Of a stretch of 19,655 nucleotides of DNA, positions 1-7,310 are shown one piece after another; position 1 is the first letter of the stretch; every line of letters starts with the position of its first letter. A program made the translations under genes and the position numbers. Below the pieces are notes generated by a model. It worked only from the letters and a program-made list of their open reading frames with translations. It ran no database searches and was not told the origin of the DNA. The stretch is from Treponema sp. GTDB lineage: Bacteria > Spirochaetota > Spirochaetia > Treponematales > Breznakiellaceae. Where the stretch lies: assembly GCA_031259035.1 (NCBI GenBank), contig JAIRLZ010000017.1, forward strand, positions 1-19,655, in the 5' to 3' direction.

Positions 1-6
1 TTAAGC

Positions 7-44
7 CTCCTGTCAAAGAACTTTGAGCGGTTCATTGACAGGAG
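7..44. repeat. Hairpin repeat at window start
   Basis: Arms CTCCTGTCAA (7-16) and TTGACAGGAG (35-44) are perfect inverted copies. A second stem GAAC/GTTC lies inside, behind one A-A mismatch. There is no T tract, so a terminator role is not supported. Its CCTGTCAAAG edge resembles the CCTGTTCCAAAG edge of the hairpin inside csaA, which suggests one family. Confidence 0.7.
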
Positions 45-82
45 TGTCTTTCACAATCCCGTAAAAGTCAAACCTTTTGGGT

Positions 83-101
83 CCCCCGGCAAAGCCGGGG
101 G
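83..101. repeat. GC-rich hairpin
   Basis: CCCCCGGC, AAA, GCCGGGGG form a perfect 8-bp stem, with GGGT before it and TTTACCC after it. It could serve as a terminator for minus-strand csaA, but neither strand shows a clear U tract. Its closest relatives are the GC-rich hairpins at 652-691 and 19540-19643. Confidence 0.65.
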
Positions 102-120
102 TTTACCCATTGTAATTAAA

Positions 121-141
121 ACAAAATGCTGTGCATTTTGT
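121..141. repeat. AT-rich hairpin downstream of csaA
   Basis: ACAAAATGC, TGT, GCATTTTGT form a perfect 9-bp stem, 15 bases past the reconstructed csaA stop. On the minus strand the loop is followed by a short T-rich stretch, so a transcription end for csaA is possible. It is the third hairpin in the first 141 bases. Confidence 0.6.
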
Positions 142-155
142 TTATGAACAGTTCC

Positions 156-522
156 TTAATACAATCGTCCGCCAAGCGGAACAATGGCGCATGGTGTTAT
201 AAAATACATTCATTTTTATCATCAGGAACACCCAAAGTCAAGACTTCAGAAATTGCATGGCCAATTTGACTTGGGGGGAAATTCACCGCACGCAAAACTA
301 GTTTTCCTATTAAATCAATAATGCTATAATTTTTCGTTAATTGCGCGCACGATTTCTTTACACCTATATCTTCACTGTTCGCAAACGCAGTTCGCGCTTT
401 GGAACAGGCTCAATTTTTAATTTATAGGATGGCTTGCGCGCTTCCAGAAAGTTTTCCACTTCAATAATTTTTCCAACACGAATGTCCAGCTTTTGAAAAT
501 CATCATATTTTGCCATATTCAT
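156..522 (-). pseudogene. csaA: CsaA-type tRNA-binding domain protein, broken by a hairpin insertion and a frameshift
   Basis: CsaA/Trbp111-type proteins are about 110-residue OB folds that bind tRNA or act as export chaperones. The ATG at 522 has an AAGGGGTG ribosome site and begins with the family N-terminus (DDFQKLDIRVGKI). After KLKIE the frame runs into an unrelated stretch and stops at 364-366. The family sequence resumes in another frame as EDIGVKKSCAQLTKNY, then AVNFPP and ISEVLTLGVP, and stops at 197. A further one-base shift gives ITPCAIVPLGGRLY with a stop at 156-158. The broken join contains an imperfect hairpin at 375-407. Taking out about 35 bases and one frameshift leaves close to 333 bases, the expected family size. 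The family call is firm. Whether two sequencing errors contribute cannot be judged. Confidence 0.75.
375..407. repeat. Imperfect hairpin inserted in csaA
   Basis: Arms CTGTTCGCAAACGC and GCGCTTTGGAACAG are inverted copies apart from one gap and one mismatch, around a short centre. The hairpin sits exactly where the csaA frame is lost. Its outer edge GCCTGTTCCAAA (minus strand) resembles the edges of hairpins near 8484, 15807 and 16521. Confidence 0.6.
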
Positions 523-544
523 TTTTTCACCCCTTCTTTCATTG

Positions 545-691
545 TACCTGTCCGGCAACCCGCTTGGCAGTCGCGGATTTTAGTCCGAACAAATCTTGCA
601 AATTTTCGCCGCTGCGAAATTGCGTTTTTTATTCGCAGTGGGGTTAGGATACCCCGCCGCTCTGCGGCGCAAGCGGCGCCGAGCGGCGGGG
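545..691. repeat. Composite hairpin element between mltG and csaA
   Basis: The gap holds several hairpins in series. CGGA/TCCG lies near 575. CGCTGCGAA (610-618) pairs with TTCGCAGTG (632-640) with one G-T wobble. A strong stem CCCCGCCGCTC (652-662) pairs with GAGCGGCGGGG (681-691) and has an inner GGCGC/GCGCC stem. The element fills the space between the mltG stop and the csaA ribosome site, so it may end mltG transcripts or form a csaA leader. No U tract follows on the minus strand. The structure matches the hairpin arrays at 16441-16565 and 19540-19643. Confidence 0.6.
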
Positions 692-695
692 AGGC

Positions 696-1724
696 TCATC
701 TTCCTTTCACGTACAGCTTTCCCGCTTTGATATGCTCGTCAAATGTTTTCGAGAAATAATGCTTGCCCGCATTCGGCTCGACGAGCCTGAAAAAGAGGTG
801 GTCGCTTGGGGTTGGGTTGAATGCCGCGGAGAGCGCGGTTACCCCTGGAGCGGAAATGGGTCCGGGCGGCAGCCCTTTCGCTATGTAGGTGTTGTACGGA
901 TCCTCAATTTCGGTATCCGCGGTACTGATGATTTCCGGGTGAGGTTTATGCTGAATTTCAGTGATGATGTACACAACTGTGGCGCAGGATTGCAGCGCCA
1001 TGCCGGTGGCAAGCCGGTTGTAAAACACGCCGGCCATGAGCGGGGCTTCTTCCGCAAGCCGGTATTCACGCTCTACAATGGAAGCGAGCGTCACCTTTTC
1101 GAAAAGCTCTTCAGGGGTGAGAGACGCGACGTCAACAATGCCGGAGAGCCGTTTGAAAAACGTCTCAGCCATGATCCGCACCACATCTTTCGCGTCGTAG
1201 TTTTTCTGAAACAAATACGTGTCTGGAAAGAGGTAGCCTTCTAGGGTTTTGGCGGGAATTTGAAAAGCTTCAAGAATTTCTGGGTTCGAGGCGGCTTCCA
1301 AAAACGCTTCTTCCTCGCAGACGCCGGCTTCGTCAAACAGACGGGCGGTTTTGGCAAGCGTTCCGCCTTCGGGAATGGTGACTTTTATGAGCGGCTGCCG
1401 TCCGGTCTCCAGAATATTGTGTATTTCAAACTGGGTTGCGGGAAGCGGTATCGTATAGGCGCCGGCTTTTATAACGTCTTTGTCGAGCCTGTTCACCACG
1501 TACCAGAAATGCCGGCTCTTGATGACGCCTTCGTCCTCAAGCCTCTTCCCTATGGAGCGGGGCGTTTCTCCCTGCTTCACCTCGAAAAACACCTCGCCTT
1601 GAGCGGAAGCGGGCGCTTTGTTGAGTTCCATCGCGACTAGTACAACGACTATTCCCGCAATAAGAGCAAACATAACAATGAAAAGAGCAATAACTATGAT
1701 CAGCTTTACGATATGTATCCGCAT
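696..1724 (-). CDS. mltG: Endolytic murein transglycosylase MltG
   Basis: This is an inner-membrane YceG/MltG lytic transglycosylase of 342 residues, the family's usual length. It cleaves nascent glycan strands near the Sec-independent cell-wall synthesis machinery and so sets strand length. Visible parts are an N-terminal membrane helix (about 7-33), a LysM-like region (about 47-95) and the catalytic domain. Glu218 lies in LASIVERE and aligns with the E. coli catalytic Glu218. Further family blocks are EGYLFPDTY (162-170), GVFYNRL and DPYNTYIAKGLPPGPI (275-290). It is the last gene of the hydrolase operon and overlaps the 77-residue gene upstream, so it is probably translationally coupled. 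The ribosome site (GTGGGAA) is weak, in line with coupling. All key residues appear present. Confidence 0.95.
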   Translation of the reverse strand: MRIHIVKLIIVIALFIVMFALIAGIVVVLVAMELNKAPASAQGEVFFEVKQGETPRSIGKRLEDEGVIKSRHFWYVVNRLDKDVIKAGAYTIPLPATQFEIHNILETGRQPLIKVTIPEGGTLAKTARLFDEAGVCEEEAFLEAASNPEILEAFQIPAKTLEGYLFPDTYLFQKNYDAKDVVRIMAETFFKRLSGIVDVASLTPEELFEKVTLASIVEREYRLAEEAPLMAGVFYNRLATGMALQSCATVVYIITEIQHKPHPEIISTADTEIEDPYNTYIAKGLPPGPISAPGVTALSAAFNPTPSDHLFFRLVEPNAGKHYFSKTFDEHIKAGKLYVKGR

Positions 1725-1939
1725 ATATTTCCCACAACTTCTTTCATCAGACTTTCAGCTTCCTGAATAGAAAGATTCCGGTACAGCGATTTTTCTATTT
1801 TCAACAAAAAAGCCTGTTCCACAGGCGAAAGTCCAGCGGACGCGGACGGAACCTCCGATTCTATGCGCTTGAGTCTTATAAACAAGGCTTTCATTTCCTG
1901 CGGCGTTAAAGAAACAACGGGTTCGGCTATGTTTATCAT
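1706..1939 (-). CDS. Small unknown protein, operon partner of mltG
   Basis: This 77-residue protein is not recognised. The ATG at 1939 shares its A with the TGA of the upstream YkgJ-type gene (TGATG). A TTG one codon earlier is also possible. An AAGGCGGG stretch upstream can serve as ribosome site. The 3' end overlaps mltG by 19 bases. The sequence looks mostly helical, with charged amphipathic stretches (LTPQEMKALFIRLKRIE and a second after residue 40). It has no signal peptide, membrane span or cysteine cluster. Codon use fits its neighbours, and the overlaps on both sides argue for a real gene. A regulatory or structural role next to MltG is only a guess. Confidence 0.7.
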   Translation of the reverse strand: MINIAEPVVSLTPQEMKALFIRLKRIESEVPSASAGLSPVEQAFLLKIEKSLYRNLSIQEAESLMKEVVGNICGYIS

Positions 1940-2394
1940 CAATGGATATCCCGCCTTCTCTGAATGAACCGCTGGGCGTATCCCTGTTCCAATGCGCCCG
2001 TTATCTCATCAAAGGAATGCATGGCGCCCCGCCCCACGCCCGGGCAGTCTTGCGCGGCGCGTTCCCATGCGCCGGCGTCGGCGAGCGTCGAATCCCAGAA
2101 TGGAAACGTTCTGCACTGTAGGGGCCTGTTTTCGTACACCAAACAGCCGTCATTCCAAAAAACACAGTCACAATTGGGCTTTTCCTTCAGAGACAGGCGG
2201 TCTGCCATTCCCGATGGAACCCATGTGCAGTAAAGCCCTTCAACTTCATGACGCGGGAGATTGAGGACTTTGACGAGCGACATCAGGTCGTCCTCAGAGA
2301 GAAACACAAACCCGCTCTCGTAACGGCAACACGCGGAGCAACGGGTGCAGGAGAACCGGAGTCCGTTTTGATAAAAAGATTCTTTGGATTTAAT
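1939..2394 (-). CDS. YkgJ-family cysteine-cluster protein, probable ATT start
   Basis: YkgJ-type proteins are small, carry a cysteine cluster and are thought to bind zinc or an iron-sulfur cluster; their reaction is unknown. The first ATG/GTG-type start is GTG at 2307, but it would cut off the family's first motif. In the same frame upstream lies LRFSCTRCSACCRYES, the CxxCxxCC signature. The only start-like codon before it is ATT at 2392-2394, nine bases after a strong AGGAGG and overlapping the TAA of the hydrolase gene. That start gives 151 residues. The second half holds NCDCVFWNDGCLVYENR and PLQCRTFPFW, also typical. Translation therefore probably starts at ATT, a rare start codon, by coupling. 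The family call is firm; the start is inferred. Confidence 0.82.
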   Translation of the reverse strand: MKSKESFYQNGLRFSCTRCSACCRYESGFVFLSEDDLMSLVKVLNLPRHEVEGLYCTWVPSGMADRLSLKEKPNCDCVFWNDGCLVYENRPLQCRTFPFWDSTLADAGAWERAAQDCPGVGRGAMHSFDEITGALEQGYAQRFIQRRRDIH

Positions 2395-3370
2395 ACGCGC
2401 GTTCCTCCTCGGTCCGTGCGACCGCCTCGGCGATAGCCTCGGCGACCGCCGCCGGATGTTCCTGCTGGGGCAAATGCCCCGCGTTGGGAATCAGCGTGAA
2501 CGAGGCGTCTTTCCGTATTGAACGGATGATCTCCGCAGTCTTCGGCGGCAGAATTGCATCGTTTTCACCCCATACAAGCGACACCACGCCTTTGTAGTCA
2601 GCCAGCGCCTTTGTCAAAAACGCCGTTTTGGTCATGTTGTACCATATCATGCTCCGCATGGTGGCGAAATACGCCTTCTCCTGCTCCGCGCTTTCCACCC
2701 TTTCAATGACGCGCTTCCGCAGAAAGGCGCGGTCATCTTCCGGCAGGCCTTCCAGATTGTGGTAATAGCCGAAAAGCGAATGATAGGCGGCGTCGTGATT
2801 CTTGCGGAATTGGCGGTACCAGTACGGACCATAAAACGGCAGCGCCTTGATCAGTAAGGACAGTGCGCCGCCCGTTGCGGCAAGAGGCGCCCCTCCGTCA
2901 ATGAGGATGAGCGCTGTAACCAGAGACGGCTTCTCTGCGGCGACAGCTTGGGCGATCATGCCGCCCAGCGAGTTGCCCGCAAGCGCCGCAGGCCCGATCA
3001 TTTCAAGGAGGGAGACAATGGCTTTAATGTGCCGGTTAATCGTTATAATGCCGCCCGCCTTTGAGCGCCCGAATCCAGGCAGATCAGGGGCGAGCGTCCG
3101 GCAGGCGCCGTTCAATAACGGGATAAGATGCCGCCACGAGTCGGCTTCATCTCCCAAGCCGTGTATCAGAATGACGGGCGGCTTGGCGGCGGCGCCCGAA
3201 TCATAGTAAAACATGCTGCCGCGCCTGTTTATGGCGAGCCATTTCACCTGATTCAACAGCGCGGGATATGGCTGCATACGAGTGTCCATATCGAATATTG
3301 AATACGAAAAGGCTTTGAATGTCAATAACCGGCGAAAGAGAAATCGCTCGTTTTGGCGGGGCGTTTTCAT
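2390..3370 (-). CDS. Alpha/beta hydrolase
   Basis: This is a 326-residue cytoplasmic alpha/beta-fold hydrolase, possibly an esterase, lipase or C-C bond hydrolase; the substrate cannot be read from sequence. The oxyanion region is HGLGDEADSW (70-79). The nucleophile elbow is GNSLGG with Ser134. The acid is Asp271 in WGENDAILP and the base is His299 in NAGHLPQQEHP. A cap region lies between about 165 and 245. The ATG at 3370 is the earliest possible, because a stop lies just upstream. It lacks a clear ribosome site, and Met28 or Met32 are alternatives that keep the whole fold. It is the first gene of the operon with the YkgJ-type gene, the small unknown and mltG. Confidence 0.85.
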   Translation of the reverse strand: MKTPRQNERFLFRRLLTFKAFSYSIFDMDTRMQPYPALLNQVKWLAINRRGSMFYYDSGAAAKPPVILIHGLGDEADSWRHLIPLLNGACRTLAPDLPGFGRSKAGGIITINRHIKAIVSLLEMIGPAALAGNSLGGMIAQAVAAEKPSLVTALILIDGGAPLAATGGALSLLIKALPFYGPYWYRQFRKNHDAAYHSLFGYYHNLEGLPEDDRAFLRKRVIERVESAEQEKAYFATMRSMIWYNMTKTAFLTKALADYKGVVSLVWGENDAILPPKTAEIIRSIRKDASFTLIPNAGHLPQQEHPAAVAEAIAEAVARTEEERAY

Positions 3371-3694
3371 GTGCGGCTTTTGTTTGTTTTATATAACACG
3401 CGCTCAGTACAGCCGGTGGACCAACTTGCGCCCGGTTTCCACCGATTTACGCCGGTTTCCGCGTTTCCGCCTATTGCCCTTTTTATAAAATTTCTGTATC
3501 TTTATAAATAAAACCTTTTTCAGAACGCGAACTATGTTCGAGTTAGTGTGGAAACTGAAGTTTCCGATGAAAAAGGCGGCCATAGGCTTGGGAAAAGCGG
3601 TCAAAAACCGGTTCTCCCACATAAATCTACGTCAGCTTTTCCAAAATTTGCCGCTCTATAGGGCGCGTTTTGAAAAAGCCTCAACGGTAATAGT
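3371..3694. other. Divergent intergenic region with repeats
   Basis: This gap separates the minus-strand hydrolase operon from plus-strand clpS and must hold both promoters, though none matches consensus well. It contains direct repeats of GGTTTCC about 20 bases apart (3434 and 3454, with a third GTTTCC at 3463). It also has a hairpin GGAAACT/AGTTTCC (3549-3564) and an imperfect one at about 3590-3620 (TGGGA...TCCCA). No coding sequence was recognised here. Confidence 0.5.
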
Positions 3695-3991
3695 ATGGAA
3701 AGAACAAAGACTGTACCCAAGAACGAGAAAAAGCTCAAGGAGCCGAGTAATTATAGAATCATCCTCCTGAACGATAATTACACCACCATAGACTTTGTGG
3801 TGGATATTCTCATGGCGGTTTTTCATAAGAGTGACGTTGAAGCGAACCGCATCATGCTGAACGTTCACCGCAAAGGGAAAGGCGTCGTGGGACAGTATCC
3901 GTTTGACATTGCGCAAACCAAGGTGGATCAGGTTCACCGTCTTGCGCGGCAAGCTGAATTTCCGCTCAAATGCATTATTGAAGAGGTGTAA
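3695..3991 (+). CDS. clpS: N-degron adaptor ClpS
   Basis: ClpS binds proteins with a bulky hydrophobic first residue and hands them to ClpA for degradation by ClpAP. The 98 residues match the family length: an unstructured charged N-terminus (1-18), then the core beginning YRIILLNDNYTTIDFVVDIL. The pocket residues corresponding to E. coli Asn34, Asp35 and His66 are Asn26, Asp27 and His58. The position of E. coli Asp36 is Asn28, a modest change in the pocket. The block IAQTKVDQVHRLARQAEFPL closes the fold. It is two bases upstream of clpA, which takes its ribosome site (AAGAGGTG) from the end of clpS. A ribosome site before clpS itself is not obvious. Confidence 0.95.
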   Translation: MERTKTVPKNEKKLKEPSNYRIILLNDNYTTIDFVVDILMAVFHKSDVEANRIMLNVHRKGKGVVGQYPFDIAQTKVDQVHRLARQAEFPLKCIIEEV

Positions 3992-3993
3992 TA

Positions 3994-6396
3994 ATGAAGA
4001 TTTCGGGACCTGCTCAAGCGATAATAACCGCGGCTTATAACGAGGCTCGAATACGAAACCATGAGTATCTCACGCCGGAACATATTCTCTACGCAGCCCT
4101 CGCTTTTGAAAAAGTGCAAACTGTTTTTACCGCGTGTGGCGCTAACGCCGCCCAACTTCGGAGCGGTATGGAAAACTATCTTGAGCAAAAGATACCCATC
4201 TTGACCGGAAGCGAACCAACGCAAACCGTGGGGTTTCAGAGCGTCATAGAGCGGGCTGTTATACAAAGTCAAAGCTCCCAGAAGCAGATTGTTGATGTCG
4301 CTGACATACTCGTTTCTCTGTATGATGAGGAACGGAACTACTGCGCTTATTATTTGCGCAAGATCGGCGTCAAACGTTTGGACCTGTTAAGCGTACTTTC
4401 ACACGGCGTTGACGGCGCTCCCGTTTTTCCGCAGCCGGCTTCCGATCCAGAGACTGAAGATGAAGCGGGCGCGGACGGCGGCAAGGGCAAGACGAAAAAG
4501 ACGGCGCTGGAAAAGTACGCCGTTGATCTTACCGCGCTGGCGCGGGAAAACAAGCTGGATCCCGTTATAGGACGGGAATCCGAACTCGACCGCACCATTC
4601 AGGTGTTGTGCCGCCGCTTAAAGAACAATCCCATACATGTCGGCGATTCCGGCGTGGGCAAAACGGCGATCACCGAAGGGCTTGCCCAGCGCATCGTTAG
4701 AGGCGATGTGCCGCTCTTGCTTAAAAATTTTTCCATTTTATCACTTGACATGGGCGCCCTTGTTGCGGGTACCAAATACCGCGGCGATTTTGAGGAGCGC
4801 GTCAAGCGTGTCATCGAAGAAATACTGAAGAAAGAGAATGTCGTTATATTCATTGATGAAATTCACACTATTGTGGGAGCGGGTTCCGCGTCGGGAAGCG
4901 CCCTTGACGCATCGAATCTTCTCAAGCCGGCGCTCACTTCGGGCAAACTCCGTTGCATAGGCTCCACCACTCACGAGGAATACAATAAATTTTTTGATAA
5001 AGACCGCGCTTTATCCCGCCGCTTCCAGAAAATCGACATAAATGAGCCGAGTGAGGAAGACGCCGTCGCCATTCTTCATGGTCTCAAATCCAAATATGAA
5101 GAATTCCACCGGGTGTCCTATACGGACGAAGCCGTTTCCGCTGCCGTGAACCTATCCGCCCAATATATCACCGAACGCCGCCTGCCAGACAAAGCCATTG
5201 ACGTAATGGACGAAGCGGGAGCGTTTGCGCGGATTAGGCAATGGAAGATTGGATTACGGGAAAACGAGAAAACAGGCGCTGGCGAGGACGCTGGCAAAGG
5301 CGTTGAAGCTATTGCGTCCGGGGGTTCCCCATCGCCGGATCGTCCCGCTCCAATCACCATAGATATCCCTCTCATTGAAACCGTTGTTTCCAAAATCGCC
5401 CGCATACCTGAGCGCTCGGTCGGGGAGAGTGAGAAAGACAAACTGAGGTTTCTGGAACGCAGGCTGCGCGAACGTATTTTCGGACAGGACGAAGCCGTCG
5501 TCGCGGTGACCAAGGCCGTAAAGCGGTCCCGGGCGGGCTTCCGCGCCCAGGGAAAACCAGTGGCGAACTTCCTCTTTGTGGGGCCAACCGGGGTGGGCAA
5601 GACCGAGCTTGCGCGGAGTCTCGCCGATATTCTCGGCGTTTCCATGCACCGGTTCGACATGAGCGAGTACCAGGAAAAGCACACCGTCTCCCGGCTCATC
5701 GGTTCGCCTCCGGGGTATGTAGGGTATGAAGAAGGAGGCTTGCTCACGGACGCCGTGCGCAAACAGCCCCATGCGGTCGTGCTGCTGGACGAAATAGAGA
5801 AGGCTCATCCAGATGTTTTCAATATCTTGTTGCAAATCATGGATTATGCGACTCTAACGGACAACAACGGCAGAAAGGCGGATTTCCGCAATGCGGTGAT
5901 CATTATGACCAGCAACGCGGGCGCGCGTGATATAGGCAAGAACCTCATCGGTTTTGGGGATCGCGCCATGGATGACACTGTGGTGAAGGACGCGGTTGAA
6001 AAGACTTTTACCCCTGAATTCCGCAACCGGCTTGACGCGGTGGTTCGTTTTGGGCATCTCTCAAAAGAAATCATGATTTCCATTGTTCAAAAAGAGCTTG
6101 ATGTCTTCACGTCCCAATTGGCGGAAAAAAATGTCGCCCTTACGGTCACCGCAGCGTGCGTCCACAAACTCGCTGAAGACGGCTATAGCAGGGACTTCGG
6201 GGCGCGCAATGTAGGACGGATCATTGAAGAGAAGATAAAATCGTTCTTTGTGGATGAGGTTCTTTTCGGCGATTTGAGCGAGGGCGGCGGCGCAAAGGCG
6301 GATTACAAGCGCGGCAAGTACCGGATTACAGTTGACTCGGCGCCGGCGCGTGAGGAGAAGTCTGCTGAAAACAGAGACCCGCTCCATATGGGTTGA
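3994..6396 (+). CDS. clpA: ClpA, AAA+ unfoldase of ClpAP
   Basis: ClpA is the hexameric ATPase that unfolds substrates, including those brought by ClpS, and threads them into ClpP. The protein has 800 residues, near the usual 750-800. It shows an N-terminal Clp repeat domain (1-145) and two AAA modules. The first has Walker A GDSGVGKT (217-224) and Walker B FIDEIH (Asp288, Glu289). The second has Walker A GPTGVGKT (530-537) and LLDEIEKAH (Asp599, Glu600). The ClpP-docking loop IGF is at 652-654. ClpC's long middle domain is absent; a variable proline- and glycine-rich linker lies between the modules. clpP is not in the window. A short charged tail follows the last domain. Confidence 0.95.
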   Translation: MKISGPAQAIITAAYNEARIRNHEYLTPEHILYAALAFEKVQTVFTACGANAAQLRSGMENYLEQKIPILTGSEPTQTVGFQSVIERAVIQSQSSQKQIVDVADILVSLYDEERNYCAYYLRKIGVKRLDLLSVLSHGVDGAPVFPQPASDPETEDEAGADGGKGKTKKTALEKYAVDLTALARENKLDPVIGRESELDRTIQVLCRRLKNNPIHVGDSGVGKTAITEGLAQRIVRGDVPLLLKNFSILSLDMGALVAGTKYRGDFEERVKRVIEEILKKENVVIFIDEIHTIVGAGSASGSALDASNLLKPALTSGKLRCIGSTTHEEYNKFFDKDRALSRRFQKIDINEPSEEDAVAILHGLKSKYEEFHRVSYTDEAVSAAVNLSAQYITERRLPDKAIDVMDEAGAFARIRQWKIGLRENEKTGAGEDAGKGVEAIASGGSPSPDRPAPITIDIPLIETVVSKIARIPERSVGESEKDKLRFLERRLRERIFGQDEAVVAVTKAVKRSRAGFRAQGKPVANFLFVGPTGVGKTELARSLADILGVSMHRFDMSEYQEKHTVSRLIGSPPGYVGYEEGGLLTDAVRKQPHAVVLLDEIEKAHPDVFNILLQIMDYATLTDNNGRKADFRNAVIIMTSNAGARDIGKNLIGFGDRAMDDTVVKDAVEKTFTPEFRNRLDAVVRFGHLSKEIMISIVQKELDVFTSQLAEKNVALTVTAACVHKLAEDGYSRDFGARNVGRIIEEKIKSFFVDEVLFGDLSEGGGAKADYKRGKYRITVDSAPAREEKSAENRDPLHMG

Positions 6397-6403
6397 TTGA
6401 CCG

Positions 6404-7120
6404 GTGAGTCTTAAGGAACGCCCGGCGGGGCCCGATCCCGATTTTCCCTACCTGTCGGAGTGCGAGCGTTTCTCTTTTCCTTTGCCGGAAAACAGCGAAG
6501 GCGACATTATTGCGATAGGAGGCAACCTTTCGCCCGGCATGTTGCTTTCGGCCTATGAGCAGGGCATTTTCCCGTGGTACAATGAAGGGGATCCCATACT
6601 GTGGCAGTCTCCGGATCCGCGTTTCGTTATTTTCCCCGAAACCCTTCGCGTTTCAGAATCCATGAAAAAGGTCTTCAAGAAAAAACAATTTGACGTGTAT
6701 TTTGACAGGGATTTCGCGGGCGTCATCAAAAACTGCGCCTCCATGCGCCGTCCCGGGCAGGACGGCACATGGATCACCGCCGACATGATGGACGCATATA
6801 TAAAGCTGCACAAACTGGGATTCGCCCATTCCGCGGAAAGCTACGCGCATGGCGAATTGGCGGGCGGCTGTTACGGGGTCTGGATGGGCGACGCGTTCTT
6901 CGGAGAATCCATGTTCACCAAAATTTCCAACGCCTCAAAAGCGGCGTTCCTCACCCTCGCGCGTTTTCTTTTTGAGCGCGGCGTCGTCTTCATCGACAGT
7001 CAGGTGCATACCAATCATGTGGAAAGACTCGGCGGCCGTGAAATCAGCCGCGCCGATTATCTTAGCCTGCTCCGTACAACGCTCGCCCAAAGCCGTTCGT
7101 CCCGTATCGCCCGGATCTGA
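6404..7120 (+). CDS. aat: Leucyl/phenylalanyl-tRNA--protein transferase
   Basis: Aat adds leucine or phenylalanine from charged tRNA to proteins with N-terminal lysine or arginine, creating the degrons that ClpS reads. It starts with GTG at 6404, seven bases after the clpA stop, with no strong ribosome site, so coupling with clpA is likely. Its 238 residues match the family. The conserved run GIFPWYNEGDPILWQSPDPR (54-73) has Gln68 where E. coli has the second Trp of WWSP. Other matches are GTWITADMM, GFAHSAES, GGCYGV, GESMF and FIDSQV near the end. The N-terminus is longer than a minimal Aat by a few residues. Confidence 0.95.
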   Translation: MSLKERPAGPDPDFPYLSECERFSFPLPENSEGDIIAIGGNLSPGMLLSAYEQGIFPWYNEGDPILWQSPDPRFVIFPETLRVSESMKKVFKKKQFDVYFDRDFAGVIKNCASMRRPGQDGTWITADMMDAYIKLHKLGFAHSAESYAHGELAGGCYGVWMGDAFFGESMFTKISNASKAAFLTLARFLFERGVVFIDSQVHTNHVERLGGREISRADYLSLLRTTLAQSRSSRIARI

Positions 7121-7203
7121 TCGCGGCGTGTGAGCGCAACAGCATAAAACGGCGTGAAAACCACCCGCATGGCGGCTCAGGCTGCGCGACGGACAAGGCA
7201 TTC

Positions 7204-7225
7204 CGCGCCCCTGCGTGGAGGCGCG
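7204..7225. terminator. Possible hairpin terminator between convergent aat and HD-GYP genes
   Basis: CGCGCC (7204-7209) and GGCGCG (7220-7225) form a GC-rich six-base stem in the 190-base gap between two convergent genes. The position suits a bidirectional terminator, but no U tract follows on either strand. Nothing else in the gap was recognised. Confidence 0.25.
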
Positions 7226-7310
7226 TTCAATTCCCATATGCATAAAAAAAATACAACGCGCGATTTTGAACACGGATTAGTATGCATAAACCGGCGCGAA
7301 GCTCTATACA

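Noticed and set aside
1..141. Possible CRISPR array in the hairpin-rich DNA
   Set aside because: The hairpins differ in sequence and spacing; there are no identical direct repeats with regular spacers and no cas genes. The same holds for 16437-16571 and 19540-19643.
145..159. GAACAGTTCCTTAA as a right end of an IS5-like element
   Set aside because: It resembles the inverted GGGACTGTTCAC end at 19423 only loosely, and it overlaps the reconstructed end of csaA, which explains it better.
732..1640. Plus-strand open frames opposite mltG
   Set aside because: No ribosome sites or domains; MltG on the other strand is complete with its catalytic Glu.
3404..3622. Small minus-strand protein rich in NRRK and GNRRK
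   Set aside because: The repeats in the protein only reflect the GGAAAC-type DNA repeats of this intergenic region; no start signal is seen.
5118..5835. Minus-strand open frames of about 200 codons inside clpA
   Set aside because: ClpA is complete in the other direction with all motifs; these frames look like shadows without family features.
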